The translations under genes and the position numbers were made by a program. From VFJL01 sp043721435 (GTDB lineage Bacteria; Pseudomonadota; Gammaproteobacteria; Burkholderiales; Nitrosomonadaceae): DNA of 63,593 nt. Each line of letters starts with the position of its first letter. Within the stretch, counting starts at the first letter, position 1. The notes under the pieces were generated by a model. The model ran no database searches and was not told where the DNA came from. It was given only the letters and a program-made list of their open reading frames with translations. Where the stretch lies: assembly GCA_043721435.1 (NCBI GenBank), contig JAYSQR010000050.1:1-63593 (forward strand), given 5' to 3'. Shown here one piece after another: positions 34,356-43,505 of this stretch.

Positions 34356-34429
34356 GTTTTTTCCTTTGCTAAATAAGATCGGAATCAGCAGAAATTTTCA
34401 ATTATTACTGCCTGTCCCGAATAACTGCA

Positions 34430-35179
34430 TTACCCCCGCAAATCCAAGATCTGGGACGCCGTACTCGCATTGCCCTTGGCGTTCTCCAGCAGCTTCATCT
34501 GCATGTCGTACTGGCGCGAGACCGATATCATGTTCACCATCTCCCGCACGACATTGACATTGCTGTTTTCCAGTGCCCCCCAGGCCAGCGCGACATTGGC
34601 GTCTACCGGCGCTTTGCCGCCACCCCGCAGCCGGAACAACCCGTCGTCGCCCCTGACCAACTGCTGTTCCGGGGGATTCACCAGCTTTATGCGCCCTGCT
34701 GGCTCCACCGTTTGCGGCATCATCCTGGCTTGGGCGGATATCAATGAAATCCACCCGTTCTTGGCGATGGTGATATCGCTCTCAATCGGGATCGAGATCG
34801 GGCCGTTGGTGCCCAACACATTAAGTCCGTTGCGGGTTTGCAATAATCCGTTGGCGCTGATCTGCAGATTGCCGTCGCGGGTATAGGCCTCGCCACCATC
34901 TTTCGTTTGCACTGCAATCCAGCCCGCCCCCTGCACCGCCACGTCGCGGCTGCGTCCGGTCACCTGGATTGCACCCGGAGCAAAATTCGCGCCGGCTGTG
35001 GAATCCACCACGAAAGCGCGCGTTGGCGAACCTGCGCCGAGTACCGGCACCGCACGGAAAGAGTTGACCTGGGCGCGGTATCCGATCGTGGTGGCATTAG
35101 CCAGGTTATGGGCGATGGTGGCTTGTTGCCCCATGGTGTGGGTTGCCCCGGTCATGGCCACGTAAATCAGGCGGTCCAT
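34430..35179 (-). CDS. flgF: Proximal rod protein FlgF
   Basis: 249-residue FlgF, a rod subunit. N-terminus DRLIYVAMTGATHTMGQQAT, IAHNLANATTIGYRAQ; middle GRSRDVAVQGAGWIAVQ and YTRDGNLQISANGLLQT; C-terminus ENSNVNVVREMVNMISVSRQ and ASQILDLRG. These are the rod/hook family signatures, and the DRLIYVAMTGA start separates FlgF from FlgG. Length is typical. Confidence 0.96.
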   Translation of the reverse strand: MDRLIYVAMTGATHTMGQQATIAHNLANATTIGYRAQVNSFRAVPVLGAGSPTRAFVVDSTAGANFAPGAIQVTGRSRDVAVQGAGWIAVQTKDGGEAYTRDGNLQISANGLLQTRNGLNVLGTNGPISIPIESDITIAKNGWISLISAQARMMPQTVEPAGRIKLVNPPEQQLVRGDDGLFRLRGGGKAPVDANVALAWGALENSNVNVVREMVNMISVSRQYDMQMKLLENAKGNASTASQILDLRG

Positions 35180-35255
35180 ATTTCAGTCCCTGCTTTCATG
35201 TTTTAAGGTTGCTGGCTTCAATTTTTGCTCCTTGCTCCTCATGCCTTACTCACCA

Positions 35256-36866
35256 TTACCGCAGGTTGACCAGCGTCTGCAATACCGAGTCCTGGGTCTT
35301 GATGGATTGCGCGTTAGCCTGGTAGATGCGCTGCGCGGTGATCATGGCCACCAGCTCGGAGGTAAGATCGACATTGGACTCCTCGATCGCGGAAGACTGT
35401 AATGCCCCCAGAACGCCGCTGCGCGGCACCCCGACGACCGCCAAGCCGGACTCGCTGTTATCCTTCCATTGATTTGCACCTTCCGAACTGAGGCCATTGG
35501 GATTGGCGAAGGTGGCCAAGACCACTTGCCCCATGTTTTGGGTCTGGCCGTTGGAATAATGCCCCACCACGAGACCATCAGCGCTTATCCCGATGCTGGA
35601 TAGCTGTCCGGAGCTGGATAGCGTTCCGGAGGTGTAGCCGTCCTGCGTAAGCGTAGAGATGCTGAAGGTGCTGCCGTACTGGGTAGAACTGCTGAGATCC
35701 AGCGTGAAAGTGAGCGGTGAGGTAGCATTGTTCGCAATTCCCAGGGCCGCATCAACAGCATTGAGATCCACGCTGACCGTCAATGGCATTGGCGTAGTCA
35801 ACAAACCGGTAGCAAAGTTCAATGGCGAAAGCCCGGTGGCATTGGCGCCCACGGTAACGCCTACCGGCAGGCCGCCGCCAGTGAGAGCGCCGTCAATCGC
35901 GATATAGGTGTACCAGTTGCCGGAAGCACTATAAGGAGTAACGGCTGCCGTGAGACCGGTATTCGCCACATTTGCCGATGCTCCAAAAGCGATGGTTGTA
36001 GCGATGGCGGGTTTCGTGGTGTTGTCCAGTGTTACTACGCCGAGTGCGTCAACAGAGGCTGTAATCCCGGAAATGACCTGCGCATTGATCGCCGCCGCCA
36101 CCGCCGTTCCCTGTGCTATTGCGTTGGCAGTGGGGCCGATGACGGCAGTGATGGCTGTACCGTTGATGGTAATGTCACCGGAGGCAATGGTGCCGGGTGC
36201 TCCAGCGAAAGTAATTGGTGCTACTCCGGTGGTCGTGGAGCCGTCCTTCAGGAAATACATCGTCATGGTGTGTGAAACACCGACATCGTCAAACACTACC
36301 CCCGAAGTTGAACTGGTAAACGAGGTGGCCAAGGTCGAATCGAATAAGGCGAGAGGCTTTGCTGGTGCCCTGGCGTCAAGATTCATAGTGGCCGTAAATG
36401 CACTGGTAGCATTGGGTGCAAGGGTGGAAGTGGTTATCGCTATTGGCGACAGTGTAGACGCCAGGATGTTGCCGCTCGCGTCCGCCGAGTAACCGGTAAG
36501 GGCCTGACCGTTGGTGTTCACGATCACGCCATTCTTGTCGAGGTGAAACTGGCCATTGCGGCTGAATGTGATATTGCCGTTATCGCTCATGCGGAAAAAG
36601 CCGTTGCCGTTGATCGCAATATCCATCCCGTTCTGGGTGGATGTGATATTTCCCTGGGAAAACTGCTGCGCCACTGCTTTCAACTGGGCACCGATGCCGA
36701 CTGCGCCAACTCCCCCTCCCCCTCCCAGTGAGCTAGCAAACACGTCACCGAACTGTGCGGTCGCACCCTTGAACCCCGCCACACCAGCGTTTGCCACGTT
36801 GTTGCCAATTACGTCCAGACTCTTGGAAGCGGCATTCAATCCGCTTAATCCTTGTTGAAAACTCAT
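35256..36866 (-). CDS. flgE: Hook protein FlgE, with enlarged middle
   Basis: 536-residue FlgE, the hook subunit. N-terminus SFQQGLSGLNAASKSLDVIG, NNVANAGVAGFKGATAQFGD; C-terminus ESNVDLTSELVAMITAQRIY, QANAQSIKTQDSVLQTLVNL. Internal motif NGFFRMSDNGNITFSRNGQF is also typical. The usual length is ~400-430; the extra ~100 residues sit in an Ala/Thr/Gly-rich stretch (~200-340: VAPITFAGAPG, INGTAITAVIGP, AAINAQVISGIT) likely on the outer face. It is 14 bases downstream of flgD. Confidence 0.96.
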   Translation of the reverse strand: MSFQQGLSGLNAASKSLDVIGNNVANAGVAGFKGATAQFGDVFASSLGGGGGVGAVGIGAQLKAVAQQFSQGNITSTQNGMDIAINGNGFFRMSDNGNITFSRNGQFHLDKNGVIVNTNGQALTGYSADASGNILASTLSPIAITTSTLAPNATSAFTATMNLDARAPAKPLALFDSTLATSFTSSTSGVVFDDVGVSHTMTMYFLKDGSTTTGVAPITFAGAPGTIASGDITINGTAITAVIGPTANAIAQGTAVAAAINAQVISGITASVDALGVVTLDNTTKPAIATTIAFGASANVANTGLTAAVTPYSASGNWYTYIAIDGALTGGGLPVGVTVGANATGLSPLNFATGLLTTPMPLTVSVDLNAVDAALGIANNATSPLTFTLDLSSSTQYGSTFSISTLTQDGYTSGTLSSSGQLSSIGISADGLVVGHYSNGQTQNMGQVVLATFANPNGLSSEGANQWKDNSESGLAVVGVPRSGVLGALQSSAIEESNVDLTSELVAMITAQRIYQANAQSIKTQDSVLQTLVNLR

Positions 36867-36880
36867 GATCTGCTCCTTAT

Positions 36881-37543
36881 TTAAAGAATTTTCTTCACAT
36901 CGGGCAAGCTGATGACACCCAGTTCACCCACATCCAGCAGCATGCCATCCGGGCTGGGAGCAACACTGTTAACATGGCCGAAAGCAAGCGGACTGCCCTC
37001 GACTTTTTTGCCTCCCTGCTGCGCGCTCACCGAGAAGCTGTAGGTTCCATCCTTGGCAGGGCCGTTGCTGGTGACTCCATCCCACCCGAACGCAGCAATA
37101 CCCCTTGGCTTTGGCCCCAAATCGATGCTGTCTACCACGGCTCCCGCAGCGTCCCGAATCGTGACGGTCAACTGGTCTACCGACTGCGGCAAATCAACGC
37201 CACCCACGGCACTGCCTTGATTGAGCTGCATAGTCGAACCCGGCACCAGCACGTTGTGACCGATCATGTTTGTGGCCTGCAACGATTGATTCGCAGCGAA
37301 ACTCGCCGCTAGGGTCTGCAACGTGGTATTGAGCTTGTCGATGCCCTGCACGGTGCTGATCTGCGCCAACTGGCTCGTTACCTGGGCGTTATCCATCGGA
37401 TTCAGCGGGTCCTGGTTCTTCATTTGTGTCACCAGCAATTTGAGGAACCGCTCTCCGGGATCTTCTGCCGCTTTCTTGGCGGCGCTTGGCGCCGGATCGG
37501 CCGTGGCATTCGATACTGCGCTTGTGTTCTGGACTGTGCTCAT
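36881..37543 (-). CDS. flgD: Hook cap/scaffold protein FlgD
   Basis: 220-residue FlgD, the scaffold that caps the growing hook. The N-terminal domain has ERFLKLLVTQMKNQDPLNPM, DNAQVTSQLAQISTVQGIDK and the substrate-type motif; the C-terminal part is Ig/tudor-like with GVDLPQSVDQLTVTIRDAAG and GTYSFSVSAQQGG. Length is typical (~220-230). It lies between flgC and flgE on the minus strand. Confidence 0.96.
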   Translation of the reverse strand: MSTVQNTSAVSNATADPAPSAAKKAAEDPGERFLKLLVTQMKNQDPLNPMDNAQVTSQLAQISTVQGIDKLNTTLQTLAASFAANQSLQATNMIGHNVLVPGSTMQLNQGSAVGGVDLPQSVDQLTVTIRDAAGAVVDSIDLGPKPRGIAAFGWDGVTSNGPAKDGTYSFSVSAQQGGKKVEGSPLAFGHVNSVAPSPDGMLLDVGELGVISLPDVKKIL

Positions 37544-37622
37544 TTAAGACTCCTGATGTGTAATTGATTAATGATGATTAAGCTGAAATCTGTTGCTTAT
37601 AATCCACTCTTCGTTGTTCACG

Positions 37623-38027
37623 CTATTGGCCTATCGTAAGCACCTTCAGCAACATCGACTTGGCGGTGTTCATCATGTCCACGTTGTTCTGGTAAGAGCG
37701 TGACGCCGAAATCATGTTGACCATCTCTCCCACCACGTTGACGTTGGGCATGGTCACATAACCCTGGGCGTTCGCCAGCGGATGCTGCGGTTCATACACC
37801 ATCTTCATCGGCGTGGGATCGTCTATCACTCCCGCCACTCTGACCCCGCTCGCTCCCTGCGGGTTGATCTGGGTGGCACTGAAAACTACCTGCCGGGCAC
37901 GGTATGGCTGGCCGTTCGAACTGGTGGCGCTGTCGGCGTTCGACAGGTTGCTGGCCACCACGTTGAGCCGCTGCGATTGCGCCGCCATCGCCGAACCGGC
38001 AATATCAAATACGTTGAATAAAGACAT
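37623..38027 (-). CDS. flgC: Proximal rod protein FlgC
   Basis: 134-residue FlgC. N-terminus SLFNVFDIAGSAMAAQSQRL, NVVASNLSNADSATSSNGQP, with YRARQVVF; C-terminus YVTMPNVNVVGEMVNMISAS, RSYQNNVDMMNTAKSMLLKV, LTIGQ. These are the FlgC rod signatures at the standard length. It is 6 bases downstream of flgB and upstream of flgD. Confidence 0.97.
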   Translation of the reverse strand: MSLFNVFDIAGSAMAAQSQRLNVVASNLSNADSATSSNGQPYRARQVVFSATQINPQGASGVRVAGVIDDPTPMKMVYEPQHPLANAQGYVTMPNVNVVGEMVNMISASRSYQNNVDMMNTAKSMLLKVLTIGQ

Positions 38028-38033
38028 TTTCGA

Positions 38034-38438
38034 TTACCCCTGCTGAATGGCCAGCATCATGAACCTGATCTGGCCGTTGAGGAGCGCCACATTGGCTTCA
38101 TAATGAATCGCGTTTTCCATGAACTGGGTGCGTTCCACATCCATGTTCACGGTATTACCATCTATGCTCGGCTGAACGGGGGCGCGGTATAATACCTGCG
38201 CGCCTGCCGTATTTTCCCCGCTGGAACCGATATGGCGCGGCGAGGTCACGGCAAGGCCAGTATTGGTTGGCCGCGATGACAACGCACCCTGCAGTGCACT
38301 GGGAAAATCGATGTCACGCGCCTTGAAATTCGGCGTATCGGCGTTGGCGATGTTGCTGGCCAACAACTGCTGTCGGTAACCCCTCACGGTCAAGGCGGTC
38401 TGGTGGAACTGCAAAGCCTCATCCAATTTGCTGATCAT
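38034..38438 (-). CDS. flgB: Proximal rod protein FlgB
   Basis: 134-residue FlgB, first gene of the flgBCDEFGHIJ operon. N-terminus LDEALQFHQTALTVRGYRQQ, LLASNIANADTPNFKARDID, FPSAL; C-terminus NTVNMDVERTQFMENAIHYE and LLNGQIRFMMLAIQQG. An AAGGAGT site lies just before the ATG, and a sigma54-type promoter lies 39-53 bases upstream, giving a leader of ~25 bases. Confidence 0.97.
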   Translation of the reverse strand: MISKLDEALQFHQTALTVRGYRQQLLASNIANADTPNFKARDIDFPSALQGALSSRPTNTGLAVTSPRHIGSSGENTAGAQVLYRAPVQPSIDGNTVNMDVERTQFMENAIHYEANVALLNGQIRFMMLAIQQG

Positions 38439-38476
38439 GGAAAAACTCCTTAATAAATCTTCCTACTTGTCCTAAA

Positions 38477-38491
38477 GCATTTACCGTGCCA
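38477..38491 (-). promoter_or_regulatory. Sigma54-type promoter of the flgB operon
   Basis: On the minus strand TGGCAC-GGTAA-ATGC has a perfect -24 box, correct spacing and one mismatch in the -12 box. The predicted start near 38465 leaves ~27 bases before flgB. The rest of the 440-base flgB-flgA divergent gap holds a weaker plus-strand match (CGGCAA-AGCTG-CTGC near 38714) that might serve flgA, and a short hairpin at ~38808-38824. Confidence 0.65.
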
Positions 38492-38878
38492 GGTATGCTA
38501 TGCCCCCTTTAAAACCGGCGAACAGGAGAATACGGCCTGAAACCTGCGCTATTTTCTGGTTTGAACACAGGCGGCGCCCGATGCCAGGAAAGCTGTGCGG
38601 CAATTCCTGCCGTATGCGGCAAAAACCGGCAGCACCTTCTCACCCCTGAAGGGACTCCCGCACCCTCCATCTCCGCAGAGTGCCTTCAAGTGCAAAGGAT
38701 TGCGAAAGCCGTCTCGGCAAAGCTGCTGCTAGGTTAATCTCGCTTTGATTGAAGAATAGAATTACACTTGCCAAATTAAGAGTGCTCGTGATGCTACGCT
38801 CTGTTTTTCAGCTGCCTGCTGAAGCGACACGCCCAACCTAACTCAACCAAGCCCGACTAAGCCGGTCAAGTCAATCCC

Positions 38879-39577
38879 ATGGTACGCAGACTGATTTTCT
38901 GTTTTGGCACGCTGCTCGTCGCAGCTCTTGCTGCCCCGGTATGCGCTGCGGAACGACAGAAGATTCCGCCAATTCTGAAAATCGTAGAAAATTTCGTCCG
39001 CAGTGAAACTGTGGGGTTGCTTGGACGAGTCAGTTTCAGTCTCGGCACTGTTGATCCACATCTGAGCCTGCCAGCCTGCCGCGCATTGGAGCCATTCATC
39101 CCCGCAGGCGCACGGCTATGGGGTCAGACCATGGTCGGGGTGCGCTGCAATGAGCAAGCAGGCTGGACCATGTATGTCCCGGTCAGTATCAAGGTCATGG
39201 CGAATGTCGTGCATGCCGTAAAGCCGCTGGCGCATGGCCAACAGGTGGAAGCGACCGATATCGGGCTGCAAGAAGCCGATCTGGCTCAATTGCCCGGCGG
39301 TATTTTGACTGACATGGAAAAGGCTGTGGGAAAGACTCTGGTAAGCAACGTTGCTGCGGGGCAACCCCTGCGGCAGGACATATTGCGTGCCCCGTTTGTA
39401 ATCCAGCAGGGGCAAACAGTTCGGCTGCAAACGCAGGGGCGAGGATTCAGTGCCAGCGCGGAGGGCAAAGCGCTTGCTGCGGCAGTTGACGGTCAGGTAG
39501 TCCAGGTACGCATCACCTCAGGCCGGACTATCAGTGGCATTGCACGTCCCGACGGCGTCGTCGAAGTGCGCCCCTAG
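38879..39577 (+). CDS. flgA: P-ring assembly chaperone FlgA
   Basis: 232-residue FlgA, the periplasmic chaperone for FlgI. Signal peptide: RRLIFCFGTLLVAALAAPVC then AA. The C-terminal SAF domain has KPLAHGQQVEATDIGLQEAD, VGKTLVSNVAAGQPLRQDIL and the end RTISGIARPDGVVEVRP. Conserved Cys in LPACRALEPF and VGVRCNEQAGWTMYVPVSIK is typical. It reads divergently from flgB and is followed by flgM after a gap containing a FliA-type promoter. Confidence 0.95.
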   Translation: MVRRLIFCFGTLLVAALAAPVCAAERQKIPPILKIVENFVRSETVGLLGRVSFSLGTVDPHLSLPACRALEPFIPAGARLWGQTMVGVRCNEQAGWTMYVPVSIKVMANVVHAVKPLAHGQQVEATDIGLQEADLAQLPGGILTDMEKAVGKTLVSNVAAGQPLRQDILRAPFVIQQGQTVRLQTQGRGFSASAEGKALAAAVDGQVVQVRITSGRTISGIARPDGVVEVRP

Positions 39578-39672
39578 CACATCCGGATGGGAATCCATCA
39601 CCGCAAAACACACCAGACGCGTATTATAACATGCTGTTTTATATCAATAAATAAAATATTTTTACGATGCCC

Positions 39673-39700
39673 TAAAGTTTCTCCGCACTCACGCCGATAA
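39673..39700 (+). promoter_or_regulatory. FliA (sigma28) promoter of flgM
   Basis: TAAAGTTT, 12 bases, GCCGATAA matches the FliA consensus TAAAGTTT-N11-GCCGATAA with a spacer one base longer and both boxes perfect. It lies 35 bases before the flgM ATG. FliA-driven flgM is the known feedback loop that restores the anti-sigma factor after its export. Confidence 0.85.
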
Positions 39701-39735
39701 CTTTATCGCCAAATCGTGAAATTAGGAGCTTTGCC

Positions 39736-40053
39736 ATGAAAATTAATAATTCTGTCACCAGCGTCAGCATCCCCACTGGGGATAACCAGAAGCGTGCGGA
39801 CAAATCTGCCGCCGCCAGCCCGGGGCCTGCTGCCCCAGCGGCTGAAAATGTCCATCTGAGTTCCCTCTCCTCCCAGCTACAGGCCCTTGAAAGCAAATTT
39901 GCCAGCAGCGGATTGGTGGATGCGGGCCGGGTGGAAGAAATCAAGCAGGCCATTAGTGATGGTCGTTTCACAGTGAACGCGGGAGCTGTCGCTGATCGCC
40001 TGCTGGAAACAGTAAGGGAATTGATCCAATCCAGCAGAGAGAGGACTCAGTGA
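39736..40053 (+). CDS. flgM: Anti-sigma28 factor FlgM
   Basis: 105-residue FlgM, which binds FliA until the hook is complete and is then exported. N-terminus KINNSVTSVSIPT, disordered Ala/Pro-rich middle, and the C-terminal FliA-binding helices VHLSSLSSQLQALESKFASS and RVEEIKQAISDGRFTVNAGA, VADRLLETVRELI. AGGAG precedes the ATG. A clear FliA promoter lies upstream. flgN starts at the overlapping GTGA. Confidence 0.95.
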   Translation: MKINNSVTSVSIPTGDNQKRADKSAAASPGPAAPAAENVHLSSLSSQLQALESKFASSGLVDAGRVEEIKQAISDGRFTVNAGAVADRLLETVRELIQSSRERTQ

Positions 40054-40532
40054 GCATCAAGATCAACGACAACGATTTGACTGCAGATCTGCAACTTGAG
40101 CGGAAGATGACTGAAGTCTTCCTGAATATCCTGCAGAAAGAACAGGAAGCACTGATTGGGGGGGATATCGAGCCCCTGGAAGCCCTGCCCCGGGACAAGG
40201 CGGAGTTGGTGATGCAACTGGCCAAACTGGCCAAACAACGCGACCAGCGCCTGATTTCGCGGGGATTAAGTCCTGATCGCAAGGGCATGGGAGCCTTGCT
40301 TGCCGACAGCCATGATGCCAAGACGGCAACAGCGGAGTGGCACGAATTGCTGCGACTGGCCGAAGCGGCCCAACAACTCAATCAGATCAACGGTGAAATC
40401 ATCGCAACGCGACTGCGGCACAATCAGCAGGCGCTGACAGTGTTACAGGGTGCGGCCGGTACCACCCCGCTGTACGGGCCGACCGGAAAAACTTTCACAT
40501 TGAAAGGCGGCCGCCAGCTTGGCCAGGTGTAA
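40050..40532 (+). CDS. flgN: Export chaperone FlgN
   Basis: 160-residue FlgN, the chaperone for the junction proteins FlgK and FlgL. Helical throughout: ADLQLERKMTEVFLNILQKE, QEALIGGDIEPLEALPRDKA, ELVMQLAKLAKQRDQRLISR, and the C-terminal substrate-binding segment QINGEIIATRLRHNQQALTV, with YGPTGKTF near the end. The GTG at 40050 overlaps the flgM stop by four bases. It is convergent with fliA. A 7-G run occurs at 40158-40164. Confidence 0.92.
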   Translation: MSIKINDNDLTADLQLERKMTEVFLNILQKEQEALIGGDIEPLEALPRDKAELVMQLAKLAKQRDQRLISRGLSPDRKGMGALLADSHDAKTATAEWHELLRLAEAAQQLNQINGEIIATRLRHNQQALTVLQGAAGTTPLYGPTGKTFTLKGGRQLGQV

Positions 40533-40662
40533 ATCAGATCGCTCTGCACCTGCTCCGGCGGCACATCACGCAGTTCACTTCTATCTAACGAAGGGTTGCC
40601 GGGTTTCGGTCACACATCCGGACTCGTCTGTCCCTGATGGAACTTCTTGCTAACCTGTCAGG

Positions 40663-41373
40663 CTACTGTATCTTCATCTGACTGCGCAGGCGGGCAATGG
40701 CCTGGGTGTGCAACTGACACACCCGCGATTCACTTACCCCCATCACTTCACCGATTTCACGCAGATTGAGTTCTTGTTCGTAGTGCATCCCCATCACCAT
40801 CTTCTCCCGTTGCGGCAGATCCTCGATGGCCTTGATTAACACCATCCGGAAATTCTCGTCCAGCAGCATCTCCAGCGGATCGCTCGCGGAATCCTGACAA
40901 TGGCGATCCAGAAAATTATTATCGTCTTGCCCCGCAAAATCCTCGTAATAAATCAACTGGCACCCGCGCGATTCCTGTAACGTTTCCTGATACTCGGCCA
41001 GAGACATGCCCAATTCGTCGGCCAGTTCCTGCTCGTTCGGGGAACGGCCAAAGCGCTGTTCCAGAATACTCACAGCCGCTTCAATGCCACGCATGTTCTT
41101 GCGCAGGCTGCGTGGCAGCCAGTCCGCCTGCCGCAGTTCATCCAGAATGGCCCCGCGTATGCGCTGCACAGCATAGGTCTCGAATTTCGCCCCGAGGGAG
41201 CCCTGGTAGCGGCTGATTGCGTCCAACAAGCCGATCATTCCGGCCTGAATGAGATCGTCGACCTGCACGCAGGCTGGCAGCTTCGCCATCATATGATGGG
41301 CGATACGCTTCACCAGCGGGGCAAATTCGATGAGATACTGTTCTTTGTCTATGGTGCCAGTTGCGGTATACAT
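40663..41373 (-). CDS. fliA: Flagellar sigma factor FliA (sigma28)
   Basis: 236-residue FliA. Region 2 (EFAPLVKRIAHHMMAKLPAC, VQVDDLIQAGMIGLLDAISR, KFETYAVQRIRGAILDELRQ, ADWLPRSLRK), region 3 (QRFGRSPNEQELADELGMSL) and region 4 (LPQREKMVMGMHYEQELNLR, EIGEVMGVSESRVCQLHTQA) are all present. It transcribes late genes such as the FliA-type promoter upstream of flgM. It is the last gene of the minus-strand flhB-flhA-flhF-flhG-fliA run and follows flhG by 6 bases. Confidence 0.97.
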   Translation of the reverse strand: MYTATGTIDKEQYLIEFAPLVKRIAHHMMAKLPACVQVDDLIQAGMIGLLDAISRYQGSLGAKFETYAVQRIRGAILDELRQADWLPRSLRKNMRGIEAAVSILEQRFGRSPNEQELADELGMSLAEYQETLQESRGCQLIYYEDFAGQDDNNFLDRHCQDSASDPLEMLLDENFRMVLIKAIEDLPQREKMVMGMHYEQELNLREIGEVMGVSESRVCQLHTQAIARLRSQMKIQ

Positions 41374-41379
41374 GGCTCG

Positions 41380-42264
41380 TCAGAATGCGGAACTTGTTAC
41401 GCCCAGATGGCTACTACGAATCAGTCGTTGCATGAAATTTTCGACCCCCCCATCGTAATCATCGGCACACGGCCAGCGTTCCAGACTGGCAGCCAGCTTC
41501 CGGTAACTGGCGGCGGACGCCGAGGCAGGAAAGGCTTCCACCACGGCACGGCTCAGGTGGGCGGAACGCCGCAACTTATTATCTAAAGGGACAAAACCCA
41601 TGAAATCCGGTGACACTGACAGATAGCGCTGGGCTGCCAGGTAAACATTATCGAAAATAGCCTTAGCCTCCGTTTCTGACCCAGCCTTATTGACCAGGAT
41701 ACGAAAGTGCCGTTTTGCGTATTCCCGACTCATCAGCTTGATCAGCGCGTAAGCACCGGTAATGGCTGATGCGGCTGGGGACAGCACCATCAGTACTTCC
41801 TGGGCGGCAAGGCTCAAAGACAACACATGGCCGGTGCTGTCGGCTGCGGCATCCACCAGTACCACATCCACCGGTTTTTGCAGATTGTCGAAACACTCGA
41901 TCAGCCGTTCCTGTTCGGCAGGTTGCAGTTTTGCCAGGGAATTCACACCACGCATAGCGGGCAGAACCGAGATGCCTTCCGGTCCCCGCAGGATGACCTG
42001 CTCCAATGTCTTGTCGCGATTGATCACATGCAACAGGTCGTAGCGCGCCTTGATACCCAGATTCGCACAAACGTTGTTGTGACAGGGATTTTCATCCAGT
42101 ATCAGCACATCCTTACCATTTTTGGCCAGCGCCACGGCCAGATTTACCACCGCACTCGTCTTGCCCACACCGTTGCTGCCACTGGCCACTGTAATGATGC
42201 GCACCCCTTCCTTGGCTTGCAGGCAGCGCAGCCCTTCAGCCTGATCTCCCATCATTCCGATCAT
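41380..42264 (-). CDS. flhG: Flagellar number regulator FlhG (MinD-like ATPase)
   Basis: 294-residue MinD/ParA-type ATPase. Deviant Walker A GSNGVGKT at residues 29-36 (ASGSNGVGKTSAVVNLAVAL), LILDENPCHNNVCANLGIKA (where MinD has LDxDxxxxN), and DVVLVDAAADSTGHVLSLSL. FlhG/FleN works with FlhF to set flagellar number and place; in FleQ-type systems it also restrains the master regulator. The ATG overlaps the flhF stop (ATGA). The FlhF-FlhG pair suggests polar or otherwise number-controlled flagella (inference). Confidence 0.95.
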   Translation of the reverse strand: MIGMMGDQAEGLRCLQAKEGVRIITVASGSNGVGKTSAVVNLAVALAKNGKDVLILDENPCHNNVCANLGIKARYDLLHVINRDKTLEQVILRGPEGISVLPAMRGVNSLAKLQPAEQERLIECFDNLQKPVDVVLVDAAADSTGHVLSLSLAAQEVLMVLSPAASAITGAYALIKLMSREYAKRHFRILVNKAGSETEAKAIFDNVYLAAQRYLSVSPDFMGFVPLDNKLRRSAHLSRAVVEAFPASASAASYRKLAASLERWPCADDYDGGVENFMQRLIRSSHLGVTSSAF

Positions 42265-43505
42265 GATTGGCTTCCAGCGTGCATGCCAGCTTTTGGCGGA
42301 ATGGCGGCGCCTCCCGTTTCACCGCTACCCGCCATCACCAAGGCAAACTCGGCATCCTGCAGGGCAAACGGAGAGTTCTCCTGCACCTTCTGAAAAGCAC
42401 GTTGCAGCAGGTACTGGGAGTTTGTCTGGTGCAGATCCTCCGGTACTTTCTGGCCGTTGGTCACAAAGTACAGCGCTAGCTTGCGACGGATCACCGTATC
42501 CAGCACCATTCCCAGGCTCGCAGCTTCATCCACTTTGGTGATGATGCAACCGCTCAGACCGCTGCCGCGGTATGCCTGCACTACATCGTCGAGCGTGCCG
42601 CCGTTGCTGGTGGCGTTCAGCAACAACAAGCGCTTTACATCGAAACCACAGTCGCACAACATCGCCACCTGCTCGGCTACCATTTGGTCGCGCTGCCCCA
42701 TGCCCACGGTGTCAATCAGCACCAGATGCTTGCCGCGCAATTCTGACAGGGTCAACTGCAGATCTTCACTATCCTTGATGGTGCGTACTGGAACGCCTAG
42801 GAGTTTGCCGTAAATGCGCAACTGCTCATGACCGCCGATGCGGTAACTGTCGTTGGTGAGCAACACCACCTTGTCGGCGCCATGCCTCACCACACAGCGT
42901 GCCGCCAGCTTGGCGGTAGTGGTGGTTTTTCCCACCCCGGTCGGCCCTACCAATGCGTATACGCCGCCCTGGTCTACGATGTCGTCACCCACAGCCGTGC
43001 GCAGGTTGTGGGTCAGAACAGTTTTAGCCCATTCCAGGCCCCGCTTCTGGTCGTATCCGGCCGGCAGTTTGTCCAGCAATTGTCGTGACAAAGCCGGACT
43101 GAAGCCGGCACCTAGCATCGTACGCAAGATTCCCGCTTTGGCGGGTTCCCGCCGTTGCAGGTCGCCCCATGCAAGTGATGAAAGCTGTTCTTCCAGCATG
43201 CCGCGCATGGTCTGAATCTCGCTGATAATGCTTTGTGCCATGGGTTCCGTCACCGGCGTCTGCGATGCTTGCCCGCCCTCGATCTCTGTGCGAGGTGCGG
43301 CATCGGCCTGCTCGACCTTGCGCATTTCTGCTTGCTGTCCCGAAGTGACCATCAGGCAGGATATGTCGGCGCTGGCCAGTGCCATCACTTCAACCCCCCC
43401 CTCCACTTGCCGGTTTGACAGAATCACCGCCTCGGGGCCAAGCATTTCTCTCACTTGGCGTAGTGCCTCACGCGAAGTATCAGCGCAAAACTTTTTTACT
43501 TTCAT
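42261..43505 (-). CDS. flhF: SRP-like GTPase FlhF
   Basis: 414-residue FlhF. N-terminal B domain (KVKKFCADTSREALRQVREM, LGPEAVILSNRQVEGGVEVM), then the NG GTPase domain with P-loop GPTGVGKT (187-194), followed by TTTTAKLAARCVV, LTNDSYRIGGHEQLRIYGKL, IDTVGMGQRDQM and TKVDEAASLGMVLD. FlhF sets flagellar position, usually at a pole. It overlaps flhA by four bases upstream and flhG downstream. Confidence 0.96.
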   Translation of the reverse strand: MKVKKFCADTSREALRQVREMLGPEAVILSNRQVEGGVEVMALASADISCLMVTSGQQAEMRKVEQADAAPRTEIEGGQASQTPVTEPMAQSIISEIQTMRGMLEEQLSSLAWGDLQRREPAKAGILRTMLGAGFSPALSRQLLDKLPAGYDQKRGLEWAKTVLTHNLRTAVGDDIVDQGGVYALVGPTGVGKTTTTAKLAARCVVRHGADKVVLLTNDSYRIGGHEQLRIYGKLLGVPVRTIKDSEDLQLTLSELRGKHLVLIDTVGMGQRDQMVAEQVAMLCDCGFDVKRLLLLNATSNGGTLDDVVQAYRGSGLSGCIITKVDEAASLGMVLDTVIRRKLALYFVTNGQKVPEDLHQTNSQYLLQRAFQKVQENSPFALQDAEFALVMAGSGETGGAAIPPKAGMHAGSQS

